A DNA stretch of 64,000 nt, from positions 310,001 to 374,000 of the forward strand of contig CAHIKZ030001196.1 in the NCBI GenBank assembly GCA_903632075.3, in the 5' to 3' direction. How positions within the stretch are numbered: the first letter of the stretch is position 1; every line of letters starts with the position of its first letter. Both the position numbers and the translations under genes were made by a program. The notes beneath the pieces are model-generated. The model had not been told where the DNA came from. It did no database searches and saw nothing but the letters and a program-made list of their open reading frames with translations. This stretch comes from Acanthosepion pharaonis (Eukaryota > Mollusca > Cephalopoda > Sepiida > Sepiidae). Below are positions 33,240 through 43,903 of this stretch, in pieces.

Positions 33240-34224
33240 AAAGATGTGATATCTAAGGTTTAAAATGAACATTTTTCTTGAAGCTTTTTTAGGCTTTTTT
33301 CCAAGCTAAACTTATTTCCAATAAGCAAAATATTTCGCCATATTTCAGAACGAATTTAAATTGATTGGAAATATATATATGTTTTTTTTTTTTTTTGCTG
33401 AAATTGGAAAATCTGTCAACACAACATAATTTATTTATTAAAAAATATTACAAAATAAAATATACCTTTCTAAAATTTTATTTGTGGAAAATTAACTGAT
33501 TTAAACCTTAATTAATCTGAATAGAAATAAATATTACTTTTAGTTAAAAATATTAGAGAAAGCATTTTTTTTTAACACAGGTGTGTTTTTATGAGGTGTT
33601 ACTGTGAACACATCTATCGGTATCTTGGTGTTTTTGAGATTTCTGTAAGGAGGAAATACTTGTAAAATTACATGACAAATACAACTTCAATGCTTATTTT
33701 AGATAATCTTTTTACTACTCAGTAATCTAAAAAATTTTAAAGATAGAATGTTTAACATCCTAATATTTTATTGAATTTTAGGTAATTTGGTTTCATTGTC
33801 TTAATTGCAAAGACACTTGTTGAGGAAATGTTATAAAATTACCAAAACATTTTAAATTTACTATAGTTACTGCTTTCATTTTCTTATAATATTGTGTATG
33901 GACATCTGTACTTACAAAAATTGGAATATACAAAAACAAAAAATATTTTAATTCTTTTTTAAAATACTGGGTTCACTGAACTGTGGTTAGTATTTCCATT
34001 TATGATTAATAAATATAATTTTTATTTAATAAAAATATTATCTGATTGTTACAAATTAATACAGAATTTTAAAAGATTTACAACTTTAAAACTTATTCTA
34101 ATTAAAATTTTAAAACATGAAAATAATTTTGTCAAAATTCATGAGTCAATAAACTAATTTTTTTTCTCAAGACAATAGTGTACATAATATGTTTTTCATT
34201 GAAAATATTCAAGATTATTGGGTA

Positions 34225-34255
<31 letters not shown>

Positions 34256-34720
34256 GGTGTTCATGTAATATTCATGTAATTTATTTTTATTATCTGTTTC
34301 TAACTTAAATTTTCCAAACATCAGGCTGTTGATAGATCTGTTAAAAACTCATAAAAACACCTACCTCCATATTAAAAAAAATATCTGTGGTATTTTAATC
34401 TAAAAGTAATATTTATTTCAATTCAGATTCATTAGACTAATATTCCTAAAAAAAGTATGTTATTTTTTAAAGATTTTTTAATAAAGAGAATTGTTTTGTT
34501 GGCAGATTTTTCAATATTGATGATTTTATAAATTGTAATGATAATCAAAACAAAACAAAATCCAATTTCAATTCAGTTTGAAATACAGTAAAGTATTTTG
34601 CTTGCTGGAAATATTAAATTTATTACCATGGAATTAAAAATAAAATAAAAGCTTCAAAAAGATTTTTTTATTTTGTAAAATGCATTTTAAACCAGAGGTA
34701 TCTATTTTTTGTTGGAGGTG
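33240..34720. repeat. large imperfect palindrome in the gene 3 intron
   Basis: The left arm (33240-33700) contains CTTGAAGCTTTTTTAGG, CCAATAAGCAAAATATTT, TGTCAACACAACATAAT and TTTTTATGAGGTGTT. The right arm (34260-34720) carries the same blocks in reverse-complement order (ACTCATAAAAACACC, AATAAAGAGAATTG, AAGTATTTTGCTTGCTGG, AAATAAAAGCTTCAA). The centre includes a TA microsatellite at 34232-34255. Related arms occur at 29950-30150, 46440-46580, 50520-50720 and 51700-51850. This fits a foldback-type DNA element. Confidence 0.5.
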
Positions 34721-34799
34721 CCTATAAAGAAACATATCTAAATATAAAATCTACTGAAGGAAATCCGTTGAAATTTATATTTTAATTCATTCATGGTAA

Positions 34800-35880
34800 C
34801 ATAAAAAATGTATTTGGACATCAATAAAAAAAGCACCTCATATTAAATATGACTTTTCTTAAAAAATAGTTATCTTTTAAAATAGGTTTGGCCTTCCACA
34901 TTTGATTTGTGGTGAAACGTTTTGAAAGTTGGGGTAGGGATGTAAGAGAATTATTGTTTTTCCTTTGAACTGCTGTAGAGAATGTATTTTTCATTATATT
35001 TTAAACTGGGTAGGGAATATTTTTACCAAATCTAGTTAATCTTTAAATTTATGCCTTTCCTCTATGGTTATATGGTCTACTTAATTCAATAATGGGATCG
35101 CCTGTGTTTGCTTACTGGCGATCTATGTTCAAACTCAAGTGTCGGCAGTGACACTTTATTCTTATATAACAGCAATGCAATGCTAAATGAAAGCCAATAT
35201 ATTTTCACAATAACATTTTTCTCAATGGTTTGTAAATAATACTAATTTAGGAGACAAAATCAATGCATTTCTGTGTATGGCACTTGATCAGTTGTGCATT
35301 TATCTTATTAAAACAGAGTTTATTGTTTATAAGTCAAAACAAGAATCGCTAAAATATAATATTTTAGAGATTTGAAAATTTGTCAGAAATATATTATTAT
35401 ACTTGTATATTGTGTAATATGCTTTTCAACTTGGAATTAAATAATTCAAGATAAACTTATTGATTTAAAACTGACTTTTGAACTTGATGAAATCGTTCAA
35501 GATAAACTTATTGATTTTTTATTATTGATCTTTTGCTTCATTTCAAGATTCATGCCTAATGGAATCATTTTTTAATGATCTTACTTAGAATTGCCACACT
35601 GTTGTATGCTTGTATTTTATCAAAACAGTTTATTATAAGTCAAAAGAATAATCTCTGCGATTTGAAAACTTTTCAGAAAAATATTATACCTTTATCTTGT
35701 GCAAATATGCTTTTCAACATCAAATAATTAAAGACAAAAATAGATCTTTATTATTGATCTTTCTTGACTGCTGCATTATTGTGTCCCACGTGATCCAATG
35801 TAATCTTAATATACAGCTTAATTTATCTGTTGAAATATGAACTGATGTCATATATTATTCACTGTCTCTGTTATGTTTTA
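34800..35880. other. intron of ZNF gene 3, no gene seen
   Basis: AT-rich sequence homologous to the intron before ZNF gene 4 (53140-53610): both have CAAGATTCATGCCTAAT, AGAATTGCC(A/G)(C/G)ACTGTTGTA and GCTTTTCAACAT(C)AAAT blocks. Low-complexity local repeats (GATAAACTTATTGAT twice) are present. Confidence 0.6.
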
Positions 35881-35881
35881 T

Positions 35882-36197
35882 TTCTTTTTCTTCACAGAAC
35901 TTTTGGCTGAACAGAAAATCATGATATACATAAGGACTGTTATTGGGAAATTTACATGAAAGAAAACAAGACTTTTGATTTCTTTCAGCAACAGAAAAAT
36001 ATATGCGACAATATTCATCTAAAAATTGAGTATGTACATTTTCAAAGTATCAAAATGAACATTAACAGTCAAAAAAAGAAATATGTACATTGAAATGTGT
36101 AGTTTGTCTTTTATAAAAGCAACGTGTTACATATGAGTAAAGACATATTCTTGAAAATTGTCAAAATCTTTGTAATGATTTAGATTTACTTTACCAC
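35882..36197 (+). other. splice acceptor and 5' part of ZNF gene 3 exon
   Basis: TTTATTTCTTTTTCTTCACAG ends at about 35898 and opens the finger exon. An ATG at 35956 followed by AAAGAAAACAAGACT is shared with gene 1 and was probably the ancestral start. In gene 3 it yields 46 codons to a stop at about 36094. Remnants of a first finger follow in other frames. From about 36145 the frame is in phase with the array (LCNDLDLLYHMETH). Confidence 0.6.
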
Positions 36198-37328
36198 ATG
36201 GAAACACACATTGGAGAGAAATCATGCTCTTGGGAAGATTATGAATCTGCCTTTTCCCAGAAGTCATCTTTGGGGTGCCATATGGGAACACTCACTGGAG
36301 AGAAACCTCATTTTTGTGAAGTTTGTGGATATGCATCTTCAAGGAAGAGAGATTTGGAGCGTCATATGCGAACACATACTGGAGAGAAACCTCATTCTTG
36401 TGAAGTCTGTGGATCAGCGTTTAAAGAGAAATCATATTTGGTATATCATATGCGAACACACACTGGAGAGAAACCATATTCTTGCAAAGTTTGTGCATCT
36501 GCATTTTCGCGGAAGTCATCTTTGGAGCAACATATGCGAATGCACACCGGCGAGAAACCATATTCTTGTGAAGTGTGTGGATCTGCATTTTCGCAAATGG
36601 CCCATTTGGATCAACATTTGCGAACACACACTGGAGAAAAACCATATTCTTGTGAAGTTTGTGGATCTGCATTTTCAGGGAAGACATGTTTGGTACGCCA
36701 TATGCAAACACACACTGGCGAGAAACCATATACTTGTGAAGTTTGTGGAGCTACGTTTTCACAGAAGTTCTGTATGGTGCGCCATATGCAAACACATACT
36801 GGATGCACACCATATTCTTGTGAAGTTTGTGGTTCTGCATTTTCAGGTAAGACATCTTTGGGGCACCATATGAAAACACATGTTGAAAAGAAACCATATT
36901 CTTGCAAAGTCTGTGGATCTGCATTTTCACAGAAATTATCATTGGAGCAACATATGCGAATACACACTGGCGAGAAACCGTATTTTTGTGAAGTTTGTAA
37001 ATCTGCATTTTCGCAGATGACCCATTTGGACCAACATTTGCGAACACACACTTGTGAGAGACCATATTCTTGTGAAGTTTGTGGATCTGCATTTTCTGTG
37101 AAATCAGCTTTGAGGTGCCATATGCGAACACACACTGGAGAGAAACCATATTCTTGTGAAGTTTGTGGATCTGCATTTTCACGGAAGTTCAGTATGGTGC
37201 AACATATGCAGACACACACTGGATACACGCCCTATTCTTGTAAAGTTTGTGCATCTGCATTTTCAGGGAAGACATCGTTGGCACGCCATATGCGAACACA
37301 CATTGGAGAGAAACCATATTCTTTTTAA
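36198..37328 (+). CDS. ZNF gene 3: thirteen-finger C2H2 zinc-finger array
   Basis: The 376-residue frame comprises 8 residues and thirteen 28-residue units from 36222. Finger 1 is dead (both Cys and the second His replaced); fingers 2-13 keep all ligands. Contact quartets: RRDR, ESYY, RSSQ, QAHQ, GTCR, QFCR, GTSH, QLSQ, QTHQ, VSAC, RFSQ, GTSR. Fingers 4-8 (36474-36893) and 9-13 (36894-37313) are a direct five-finger duplication: SLEQH, then QM-HLDQHL, and later a CMVRH/SMVQH unit followed by GKTSL in each half, the latter two joined by an unusual HTGCT or HTGYT linker. It is probably a nuclear sequence-specific DNA-binding protein; no effector domain is seen. The frame stops inside the next finger, where a Cys codon became Phe and Glu became stop, so the original array was longer. 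The start is uncertain. Confidence 0.85.
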   Translation: METHIGEKSCSWEDYESAFSQKSSLGCHMGTLTGEKPHFCEVCGYASSRKRDLERHMRTHTGEKPHSCEVCGSAFKEKSYLVYHMRTHTGEKPYSCKVCASAFSRKSSLEQHMRMHTGEKPYSCEVCGSAFSQMAHLDQHLRTHTGEKPYSCEVCGSAFSGKTCLVRHMQTHTGEKPYTCEVCGATFSQKFCMVRHMQTHTGCTPYSCEVCGSAFSGKTSLGHHMKTHVEKKPYSCKVCGSAFSQKLSLEQHMRIHTGEKPYFCEVCKSAFSQMTHLDQHLRTHTCERPYSCEVCGSAFSVKSALRCHMRTHTGEKPYSCEVCGSAFSRKFSMVQHMQTHTGYTPYSCKVCASAFSGKTSLARHMRTHIGEKPYSF

Positions 37329-38150
37329 ATTTGTGGATCTGCATTTTTATAGTAGTCATGTGCGGTGCACCATATTCAGACATGCTGAATACGATCTATA
37401 TTCTTGTGAAGTTTGTGGGTATTGCTTTTCATTGAAGTCAGATTTGGAAAACCATCTGCAAACTCGTACTGGAGGGAAATCTCATTCTTGTGAAATTTGT
37501 GGCACAGAATTTTCATGGAAGTCATGTTGGTGTGCTATATGCAAACTTACAGTGGAGACAAACCATATTCTTGTGAAGTTTGTGGGTTTGCATTTCCACA
37601 GGTGACTCATTTGGACCAACATTTGCAAACACACACTGGAGAAAAGCCATATTCTTGTGAAGTTTGTGGATCTGCATTTTCATGGAATTCTTCTGTGGGG
37701 CACCATATGTACACACACACACAGGATAAAAAAGACATCCATGTAAATTTTGTAGGTCTCCAATTATAGAAAATGCAACTGCATCAAATTCAAATGTTTA
37801 CCAGAGAGAAACATTGTTTTTGTGAAATATACAGATTTGCATTTTCAAAGATGTCAGAAATGGTTGAGCTGTATGTAAACACACACAGAAGAGCATCATA
37901 ATATGCCATATTCAAAGGCATACTGATGAGAAAAAAACATTGTGAAATTTGTGGATTTGCATTTTCAAACAACTCAAGTTTGGTGGTCTATATGCAATCA
38001 CATGCTAGTAAGAAACCACGTTCTTCCAAAATCATGTTTACTACATCATATGCAGGCACACACTAGACAAAAGCCATATTCTTGTAAAGTGTATGGCTTA
38101 TATTTTGAAAATATAATGGATTTAAAAACACATTCTGATTCAGAGTCTGG
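37329..38150 (+). pseudogene. decayed C2H2 finger tail of ZNF gene 3
   Basis: After the stop, about four better-preserved fingers remain in two frames: 37384-37560 (YSCEVCGYCFSLKSDLENH and SHSCEICGTEFSWK, then a shift) and 37545-37720 (a PYSCEVCGFAFPQ unit and a CEVCGSAFSWNSSVGHH unit). Strongly decayed units follow to a last RQKPYSCKVYGLYF piece near 38060-38130. One frameshift and a few stops separate the first four from the main array, so this part died recently compared with the last units. Confidence 0.75.
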
Positions 38151-38482
38151 CTATAATTCTGAGATGAGGTATTATGTACATTATTTACATTATTCGGACT
38201 ATTGTCCTCATCTTTGTCACCATATTTATCACAACGTTTCGGCCGTTGTATGCTCCGGCCTTCTTCAGGTGGTTGGAATGTCAAACTGAACCCTTTATTT
38301 CACTCACCGGGGTAGATTGTTCTAGTTCCACTGAATTGATTGAATTTAATTTATTTTTTGAACATAAATGAAATAGTCATATATTCATGAATCAGGTAAA
38401 TATGGGTTTTTGTCATTATTACACACACACAGGATAAAAAAGACATCCATGTAAATTTTGTAGGTCTCCAATTATAGAAAAT
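37711..38482. repeat. identical 52-bp duplication (37723-37774, 38431-38482)
   Basis: AGGATAAAAAAGACATCCAT and the next 32 bases are identical in both copies, each preceded by a short CA run. The first copy is the end of the finger tail; the second lies 708 bp downstream, beyond the Penelope-type fragment. The complete identity indicates a recent duplication. Confidence 0.9.
38160..38335 (-). mobile_element. Penelope-like terminal fragment
   Basis: Minus strand: GTGGAACTAGAACAATC, CTGAAGAAGGCCGG, a 5-bp GGCCG/CGGCC stem and GAAACGTTGTG, then ATAAATATGGTGACAAAGA and on to TACCTCATCTCAGAA. It matches both units at 14590-15115 and inserted at the end of the ZNF gene 3 tail. Confidence 0.55.
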
Positions 38483-39305
38483 AATTCGCATTAAGCGAAT
38501 ATAACAAACTCAATGGGAATTGGAACTTGCCGAGAATTAGTGTTCATAGGTATGGTGTATAATACTCTGACACTTTTTCTATGTGTCATAACCTAGAATG
38601 GATTACTGAATGAGGAAGAACCAAAACGGAGCTTGGAATTGAAATGCTAATCTTTATAACATCAACAAAATACATTACTCGCCAGCTGCATGAAGTAGGT
38701 AAACCACTGCTAGCAGTGGACTTCTTAGACAGCATATTGCCCCCATTTACAATAGTGTCCAATGTATTTATGAGGACCGGGACATATCCATTAGTATTCA
38801 TAGGTATGGTATAAGATCAAATAAACATACTTGCATTAACATTGTCAGAAATGTAGATCCATAAACATGATGATACTGACTGTTTGGCAAAGACTTAATT
38901 TTTAAAACACTCTCTTCATGTTAAGGTCTCTCACATAATATTACAAAATAAAGATCAGTTTTTCTTTATACATTGTCAGAAATTAACATTTTCAGCAAAT
39001 GGCCCTTTAACTTTAGAAAAAAAAATCATTGCTGAAGATTTTCATTTTTAAAAATGTTTTTAGATCATTTTTTTTAAATGTGAACCACTAACAAAAATAT
39101 GTTATATAATGGCCATGAAAATGCATGTTCAAAATGTACAAAAACCTTTGACAGTATCCTCAAGTAGAGAGTACTATATAAGGCTTCATTACACCAAGTA
39201 TAGGAGGAGTGCAGGTACCAACACTAATAGAATTCAAATCCAAGATGAGATAATTTGTGTTTCTTTTGCTCTTTTATTTCAAATGTTTTAAAACATCTTA
39301 TGAAA

Positions 39306-39746
39306 GACCCTGAAAAGAAATATCCCTCCCTGTTATTTCAGTTAGAGAAGCCGCCTCTATCCGTCTAGTAGCTCTGTCAATCATGGTTAATATATGCTGG
39401 CACAAAATAGGGATCTGTTTGTTTTTTACTTGGGGCAATGGACTCACAATGTCCAAATGCACTGTCTGGAAGCAATTAAAGACCCTGAAAAGGAATATCC
39501 CTCCCTGTTATTTCAGTTAGAGAAGCCGCCTCTATCCGTCTAGTAGCTCTGTCAATCATGGTTAATATATGCTGGCACAAAATAGGGATCTGTTTGGGGC
39601 AATGGACTCACAATGTCCAAATGCACTGTCTGGAAGCAATTAAAAGGTAGTTTGAAAGGGTGCACTTCTTTCTTAGTGTGTATAGTAATTTTTGCTTGCT
39701 GGCAATTTTGGCACTCTTTGCAGAACTCTTTAACTGGTTTGTCCAT
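39306..39746 (-). pseudogene. Ty3/gypsy integrase fragment with tandem duplication
   Basis: Minus-strand residues read MDKPVKEFCKECQNCQQAK and then a VHLDIVSPLP part: the CxxC half of the integrase H2C2 zinc-binding domain followed by the start of the catalytic core with its first Asp (HLDIVGPLP in related elements). The following segment is duplicated almost exactly: 39306-39470 and about 39480-39640 share GAAATATCCCTCCCTG and on to CTGTCTGGAAGCAATTAAA, with an 11-bp indel. The remaining catalytic residues are missing. Confidence 0.75.
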
Positions 39747-39910
39747 CTGTAGCCAATAATGTTAAGAATTAATAAACGTAAGGTGGTTGATATTCCTGTG
39801 TGTGATAATCCATCATCATCATCATCTTGCGGCTTCAGCCGAGATTGAACTCACTACACCTCTCCAGTATTCCCTATCTGTCATAGCACCTAAAAGATCT
39901 TCCTTAGGGA

Positions 39911-39966
39911 TCAATGTGTCACGTTTTATCCTATCTGGAAAGGTAGGATAAAACGTGACACATTGA
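39911..39966. repeat. perfect 23-bp stem hairpin with 10-nt loop
   Basis: Bases 39911-39933 (TCAATGTGTCACGTTTTATC plus CTA) are the exact reverse complement of 39944-39966; the loop is TCTGGAAAGG. No T-run follows. It could be a foldback end, a replication-slippage product or a small hairpin RNA source. Confidence 0.95.
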
Positions 39967-40439
39967 TTTCCTGAACTTCTGTGGCGCAAAAGGTCTCAAA
40001 AATTATAGTGAAATATCACATAACTTGTTTTTTTTACTTGTCCAGTAAGTGTATCTGAATCTTGCTGGGTTGTGATGCTCGTCAAACGACAAGTGAAAAC
40101 AAGTCAAAGAGCGATAACTTCGTAAACATTAAAGTCATGAACAATTCTTCTCTACATTCGTAAAAACTTGAACTGTTTACTTTTTCCTTAAATTACAATA
40201 ATACTCAGGCACATTTCTCATTATTGTACAAACCGTTCAACAAATTACAATCTATCAAACCAGAACTTTGATAACATTTCAATCCAAACATAAAAGGACA
40301 TTTAAACATTTTAAACTACCTCTTTACTTTAAATGTTTGTACCTCTTCATTATATAAATATTTGATTCATTGTTGTGCAAAAACTATTTTATTTTTTTTA
40401 TTATTCGTAAACAGTTTTAAACGTTTCATTATATTTATA

Positions 40440-41920
40440 AGCACCTCCGGCTTAACTCGCTGTAACTTATTTATTAATCTTAATGGCCGTATTTTTTTAT
40501 TTTTTATTTTTTATCTCTGTAAATAGTAATTATTAGCTGGTGAAATGAAACTTGATAGGAAGTGGGTAAAAACGGAAAACATAATTACCTTCTAAGTATC
40601 CGATGAAGGGGTGTCTACTGAAAAACTGAAAAAAGAAAAAAAATCACCCGTAAACGGTTTAAATAGATTTCACACCTTTGTGATTGGCTGTTGGTCAATC
40701 TCCAATCAAATGTGTGATAACGGGGGTATATTTATAGAAGTCAGTGTCTACAAGCATTTTTTAGGGGGTGTTTCAGAGTCTGATCAGCTCTGAGGGGGGG
40801 TCGATTTGGTGAGGTCAGCATGATGTTTGAAAGACCCGAAACTGTTCAATGATCCATCTCCAGAAACATCACTGACGACGCCCTCTAGCGCTAAAAGAGC
40901 GTATATTCAAAGCAGTTGTTTCTCATGTTTGTTCTTATTCTGTTTGTTGAATACTGAAATTTTAATGTGTGAGGAAATTGTTAATTTCATCACGCAGACT
41001 ATTTACTCAACAATTATGGATCCATATAATTAAATCCATTAACACAACCTTTACAAACCTGCTGAATGGGACTGGAGATTTGGTTTATTAAAATAAAGCA
41101 GTAGGTTGTCAGCTATTTTCCCAAGTCTTTCCGTTTCTAAATTCATTTGTGCTGTCAGGACTGGTCTTATGTTAATCGACTGTAAGAAATTCTGCAATTT
41201 AAGCTCCTATTGGCTAATTTTGTAACGACCAATCTCATTGGTCGAATTTTGACTTGGTTTTTTCGCGGGCATTTTACAACGGCCCGCGCCCTTTTGACTT
41301 AGTTGCGGATTAGCATTGGAAGTGTCCGGAGTCATTTTGAATCTATTTAACAGGGCTATTAGCGCCCAAGCCTAAATAATTAGGCATTGAATGTCCTTCA
41401 GCAACCAAAATGGTAATGCTTCAGAGACAGTTGCGGAATATTATTGGAATGGTCCGGACTCAATTTTGAATTTCTTTGCACGGCCTTTAAACCCAAGCCT
41501 AATAATTAGGCATTGAATGTTCTTCAGCAACCAAATGGTAATGCTTCAGTCGACTTCATGTCCCATCTTATTTCCTTCAAGGCTGTAGAAGTTTCCTTTC
41601 AGCAACCAAATGGTAATGCTTCAGATGTCCCAGCTTAATTCCTTCAAGGCTGTAGAATTCAGTCATAATGACTGTCGACAAATGTGCACGTTTACACGAA
41701 GAACTTTATGAACAAACTCGACAATAGCCGAGTTTCAACCTCAGCAACCGAAACGGTAATGCTCCAGCAACGATCAGCTAATGACAGCTTTTCTAACCTC
41801 GTAGTGACCAATTGAGTCCTACAGAAGTAAAAGACACTACCTATCCTTTGAAGAACTACCCTACCCTGTTCCCAGGGTCAAAAAAGGGCAAAATCTTTTT
41901 TTGCAAGGATACAATAAAAT
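40440..41920. other. mixed region: promoter-like elements and direct repeats
   Basis: GTGATTGGCTGTTGG (40679) and GGGTATATTTATAG (40725) look like CCAAT and TATA elements. At 41291-41790 the unit TCAGCAACCAAATGGTAATG occurs four times (about 41398, 41523, 41599 and 41742, two with small changes). A longer unit with AGTTGCGGA, GGTCCGGACTC-like and TAATTAGGCATTGAATGT occurs twice (41300-41405 and 41428-41530). No coding region is supported. It may be an untranslated leader or terminal part of a retroelement. Confidence 0.45.
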
Positions 41921-41925
41921 TTGTT

Positions 41926-42315
41926 TTAAGTTTTAAGGTAGGCCTTGTTGAATTGTTTGTCTTTCTTGTCTCTGCCAAGGGTTAAACTGTGTGAGAAGAA
42001 ATTCTCACACGACATTGCTTGGATAAATTTGTGCCATATGAAGTCGATGCTCATGCCAGTTTTTGTTGCTAACGTCATCAGTTCATTTAAATAAATGGAT
42101 GGTCTGCCTGTGAGAGTGAAAGAAGACATTAATTTGTCAAGCTCAAGCAACTCTGGCTTTGATTTCCCATGCATAGTTACAACTTTACCATAGTCTCCCG
42201 ATTGTAAAATGTCAGGTACTAGCTTGCATACTATCTCCGGCGGTAATGCAGCCAACATGTGATAAAATTGCTGTATTGGTGTTCTTGTCCTCATAATCTT
42301 GAACTGTGCCTCCAT
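41926..42315 (-). pseudogene. Ty3/gypsy gag fragment
   Basis: The 129-residue frame begins MEAQFKIMRTRTPIQQFYHM and continues with LAALPPEIVCKLVPDIL, PELLELDKLM and IYLNELMTLA. This is the helical capsid-type order of invertebrate gypsy Gag proteins (sequence-seeking helix, ALPPE, then a TGRPS-type motif). It starts 29 bp after the end of an LTR-like segment (42344-42744), the expected position. The frame stops early; no CCHC knuckle, protease or RT follows. It is a truncated, inactive copy. Confidence 0.7.
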
Positions 42316-42343
42316 AATCGAGAACCTGTAGAGGGGCCGTGGC

Positions 42344-42744
42344 TGTTATGTTGTTGATAGAAGTCAGACGTAGAAGTAACGCATGTAAGGTTCAGATACT
42401 CCTGCCCGCCGAGCCCAACTACATAAAAAGGTTGGACTTTGATTAAGTCCAAAGAAGAAGATAAAGAAAGCTAACAAAACACAAGACCGATAATATATGT
42501 ATATACAAATATATATTAATAACAAGTTACAATACATGGAAACAGTACAAAGGACGAAGTGTGTGTGTATTGTGCTTAGCGTGTTTCCACGCTATTCCTT
42601 TGTTAGCGCCTACATTTCGAGGTTGATAGCTGAAATCCTGAAGGAAAAAGAGATAGAGGCGAAAGGTCAGCGGCTATTTATAGCCAGGGAAGAGCGACCC
42701 CTGGTGAAAGGGTTAACGGACTGAAGGAGGAGTTAACTCCGACA
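42344..42744 (-). mobile_element. 5' LTR of the gypsy fragment
   Basis: On the minus strand the segment starts TGTCGGAGTTAACTCC, has a GGCTATAAATAGCCGC TATA-like box about 65 bp in, and ends CAACAACATAACA at 42344, just before gag. TG...CA ends and the position relative to gag support an LTR of about 401 bp. No second LTR was found. Confidence 0.6.
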
Positions 42745-43132
42745 AACCATGCAATCACATTTAATTCAATAAACACGGATAGTTTAAACTTTAAACTGTT
42801 TGTATCGATTCACTGACCTCTGTGTATGCTTGATTCATCTCACATTCATTTTCAGACATGTTCACTTGTTATGCATGCAGTCAAAATATTTATAACTCCT
42901 CACACATCAAGGGTCACAAGATGATAGTGGCGTGGGACTTTGTGGTTAAGAAGATGAATAATTGATTTACCCATGCTGAGAAGATTAATGGAGGGTAATA
43001 ATGACGAGGAAACACGTGGGTAATTTTTAACAAAACAGGATAAGGAATTTATTTACAAATTTACCCATTTTGTGTCATTAGTTTGTTTCAGCAAAATAAA
43101 TCAGAAATTTTTTTTAAGTCCGTAGTTTCAAT

Positions 43133-43440
43133 GAGGAGGCGGGGTGGAGTAATGGATAGCGGCTCAGCTTAAGGAGCCCAGTTCGAATTCCAGTCGAATC
43201 CATTACATTCGTTTACGTGCTAATACCCTTGGGAAAGGTGGGAATCCTTTTTCTTCTCCCCCCTCAGCTATGGGTGAATAGCAGGAAAGATCGGGTTCTA
43301 TAGCCTTGGATGGCAACTGGTCTATCGCAGAAAGGAATGGCAACTTAATGTGGGAAAAAAAAATCTGCCTCGTCAGTCATGTATCAAAAGATACATGATC
43401 GCCTAAACGTGTATGACGCATGGCACATAACTGATTGAGA
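43133..43440 (+). repeat. tRNA-derived SINE, copy 1
   Basis: GGGGTGGAGTAATGGATAGC contains an A-box-like part, AGTTCGAATTCC (43180) is a B box, and a long tRNA-unrelated body ends near ACATAACTGATTGAG. The same family occurs at 43674, 19470-19788 (minus) and 10740. RNA polymerase III transcription is expected for intact copies. Confidence 0.85.
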
Positions 43441-43673
43441 TCAATCAGTATGGCCAACATAAACCTTGTTGTCCACAAAAAAAAGGTGTCTGAAAAGGAC
43501 AGTTATTTCATTGACACTGTTATTATTTATATTTAGTCCCTTAGCAATGTTTATTTACAAGATTATAAAAAAATATTTACCTTTTATAAAGATTTAGTAT
43601 TTACCAAGTCATGACTACTATTGGTGATTAATGTTGCTATTTTCAATGTCTATGTAACGAAAAGGGAGGCACG

Positions 43674-43903
43674 GTGGAGTAATGGATAGCAGCTTGGATT
43701 GAGGAATCGGAGAGCCGAGTTCAAATTCCAGTCGGATCCATTACATTCACCTACGTGCTAATAACCCCCAGCTACGGGTAAATAGTAGGATGGCAACTGG
43801 TCTACCGCAGAAAGAAATGGCAACCTACTGCCTCGTCAGTCATGTATCTTTCGATACATGATCACCTAAGTGTGTATAATGCATGACGTATAACTGATTG
43901 AGT
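43674..43903 (+). repeat. tRNA-derived SINE, copy 2
   Basis: Same A-box and B-box order as copy 1 (GTGGAGTAATGGATAGCAGC, GAGTTCAAATTCC), with an internal deletion of about 60 bp in the body. A GTTTCAATGA string lies just before copy 1 (about 43127) and just after copy 2 (about 43902), as if the pair share one target duplication. Confidence 0.8.

Noticed and set aside
36211..37605. Plus-frame and minus-frame reading frames of 100-220 residues overlapping ZNF gene 3
   Set aside because: Out-of-phase readings of the same tandem unit, with no zinc ligands in register.
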